This document shows, piece by piece, positions 62,495 to 64,000 of a stretch of 64,000 nucleotides of DNA. Location: positions 17,905,081-17,969,080 of the forward strand of contig CP099848.1 of NCBI GenBank assembly GCA_030062745.1, written 5' to 3'. The DNA is from Capitulum mitella (lineage: Eukaryota > Arthropoda > Thecostraca > Pollicipedomorpha > Pollicipedidae). The notes under the pieces were generated by a model, which saw only the letters and a list, made by a program, of their open reading frames with translations, searched no databases and was not told the DNA's origin. The position numbers and the translations under genes were made by a program. Position 1 is the stretch's first letter. Each line of letters opens with the position of its first letter.

Positions 62495-62994
62495 NNNNNN
62501 NNNNNNNNNNNNNNNNNNNNNNNNNNNNNNNNNNNNNNNNNNNNNNNNNNNNNNNNNNNNNNNNNNNNNNNNNNNNNNNNNNNNNNNNNNNNNNNNNNNN
62601 NNNNNNNNNNNNNNNNNNNNNNNNNNNNNNNNNNNNNNNNNNNNNNNNNNNNNNNNNNNNNNNNNNNNNNNNNNNNNNNNNNNNNNNNNNNNNNNNNNNN
62701 NNNNNNNNNNNNNNNNNNNNNNNNNNNNNNNNNNNNNNNNNNNNNNNNNNNNNNNNNNNNNNNNNNNNNNNNNNNNNNNNNNNNNNNNNNNNNNNNNNNN
62801 NNNNNNNNNNNNNNNNNNNNNNNNNNNNNNNNNNNNNNNNNNNNNNNNNNNNNNNNNNNNNNNNNNNNNNNNNNNNNNNNNNNNNNNNNNNNNNNNNNNN
62901 NNNNNNNNNNNNNNNNNNNNNNNNNNNNNNNNNNNNNNNNNNNNNNNNNNNNNNNNNNNNNNNNNNNNNNNNNNNNNNNNNNNNNNNNNNNNNN
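62495..62994. other. Assembly gap (500 N)
   Basis: Exactly 500 N, a usual placeholder for a gap of unknown length. Any frame crossing it is meaningless. Confidence 0.99.
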
Positions 62995-64000
62995 TCCAAA
63001 AGCAATAATTACTCGCTAAAATTCTTATCATTGTATCATATCATACAATCATTGTTTTGGCATCAGCCTATCACGTGACCTGACATGACCTCACGTTGCA
63101 TTTGGTGGCCCTTGCTAAGAGGCGCATAATATTTGCTTGTCTGACGTGAACGATGGGGAAGGTCAGCGACAACCACGTTTATCACCCACAGTGCAAATCA
63201 GTCCAATTGTCATTATGCATGTGACCTAGCATGACCTCTAATGTTGACGTGTCACGGTTGTATATCCTTTCGGGGACCGTGTCCCATGTGAGTCGAAACA
63301 GTGCATACAATATATTCGCGAATATTATCCGAAAAAGAAACATGTTCGCGCCACCATCCGAAGAGGCGAGAGCATGCATGAAAGGGTTCACTTATGACAT
63401 TATATCTCTATGACCTGACCTAGGATGGGAAGGGTTTTGACGTCAAAATATGTAGAATTGGCTGATGAACTGCTACTGAAAGCTTGGTAGGGCTGGCTTT
63501 ACTGGTTCAAAAGTTATTCACGGAAAACGGTACTCTCTTTGACACCACCTCAGGCGGTACTGGGTTAATGATGTATTTTGAACGTTTTAAAAGAGTTCAG
63601 TGCTAAGAAGAAGATATAGTTGGAAACAGGACACCCGTGGCCAATACACCGATTTTGCGCAAGCCATTGAATACAAATACCGTTAGCCAGCCCAGGGGAG
63701 ATTAGAATGAAAGTGGGAGGTTTTATAAGGGCTGTACTTTTATCGTCGCAAAAAACATCGTTTATGACAAACCTCTGTTGACACCGTCGTGGGTTCCGAA
63801 CAATACAAAAGAAGATATCCTACCAGTGTGAAGCGTCGGGGTTCGGGGACGACGCTTGGAGTGGAGAAGTTTGACTGGCGTGCCAGACATTCGACCCACA
63901 GAGTTTCTCATCAGCTGAGTTGTCCGTATTATCTGGCGAAAGTATAGCTGATTCCTTATGCTCTTCACTCCAATCCTCGAAAGAGACCTCATGCGCACTA
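62995..64000. other. Repeat-like sequence, no supported gene
   Basis: Several TGACCT half-sites (63,077; 63,086; a DR4 pair at 63,222-63,237; 63,413) and CCACCTCAGG..GGGTTAA near 63,545-63,568 suggest another TTAA-type element end. No exon is supported. Confidence 0.4.

Noticed and set aside
62236-63078. Open frames across the N gap
   Set aside because: They consist mostly of undefined bases.

Overview
This window looks like nuclear DNA of a non-insect arthropod, possibly a crustacean or chelicerate. All recognisable genes are animal genes with GT-AG introns. There are blocks of the arthropod telomere motif TTAGG, a two-RRM Sex-lethal-like gene, many short non-coding transposons and a 500-N assembly gap. 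Coding exons are short and GC-rich. Nearly all long open frames are shadows, minisatellites or transposon sequence, so the genes were rebuilt exon by exon from splice sites, phase and homology.

Layout. (1) 1-7,080: transposon ends, minisatellites and inverted repeats, no supported gene. (2) 7,087-26,681 (+): a TSPAN13/TSPAN31-type tetraspanin with a 20-codon first exon, a 16-kb first intron and two alternative last exons. (3) 31,784-37,287 (+): a Sex-lethal/ELAV-family RNA-binding protein, 362 aa in five exons, with a Gly/Tyr-rich tail. (4) 39,083-44,071 (+): myo-inositol oxygenase, 289 aa in six exons, with every iron ligand present. (5) 44,100-50,190: minisatellites, hairpins, a SINE and a MITE-like block. 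(6) 56,709-50,734 (-): at least two exons of a large low-complexity protein I do not recognise. (7) 56,900-64,000: nested TTAA-flanked elements and the gap. The four genes share no obvious pathway: membrane organisation, RNA processing, inositol catabolism and unknown.

Main observations. A ~1.2-kb TTAA-flanked, piggyBac-like MITE (called family P here) has four full copies. Each lies in an intron of a different one of the four genes. Its core holds a run of nuclear-receptor half-sites (DR4-DR4-DR1), intact in at least two copies. Two introns contain tandem arrays, period 38 and 39 bp, whose unit is a copy of the intron's own 3' splice-site region. Two sharply bounded blocks are almost free of CpG and lie next to the first coding exons of the tetraspanin and Sex-lethal-like genes. 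One contains a decayed family P copy that has lost its CpGs, which fits germline methylation. The tetraspanin has mutually exclusive C-terminal exons that change its fourth membrane segment and tail. A composite repeat joins a tRNA-derived SINE to an array of TTCGT-containing units.
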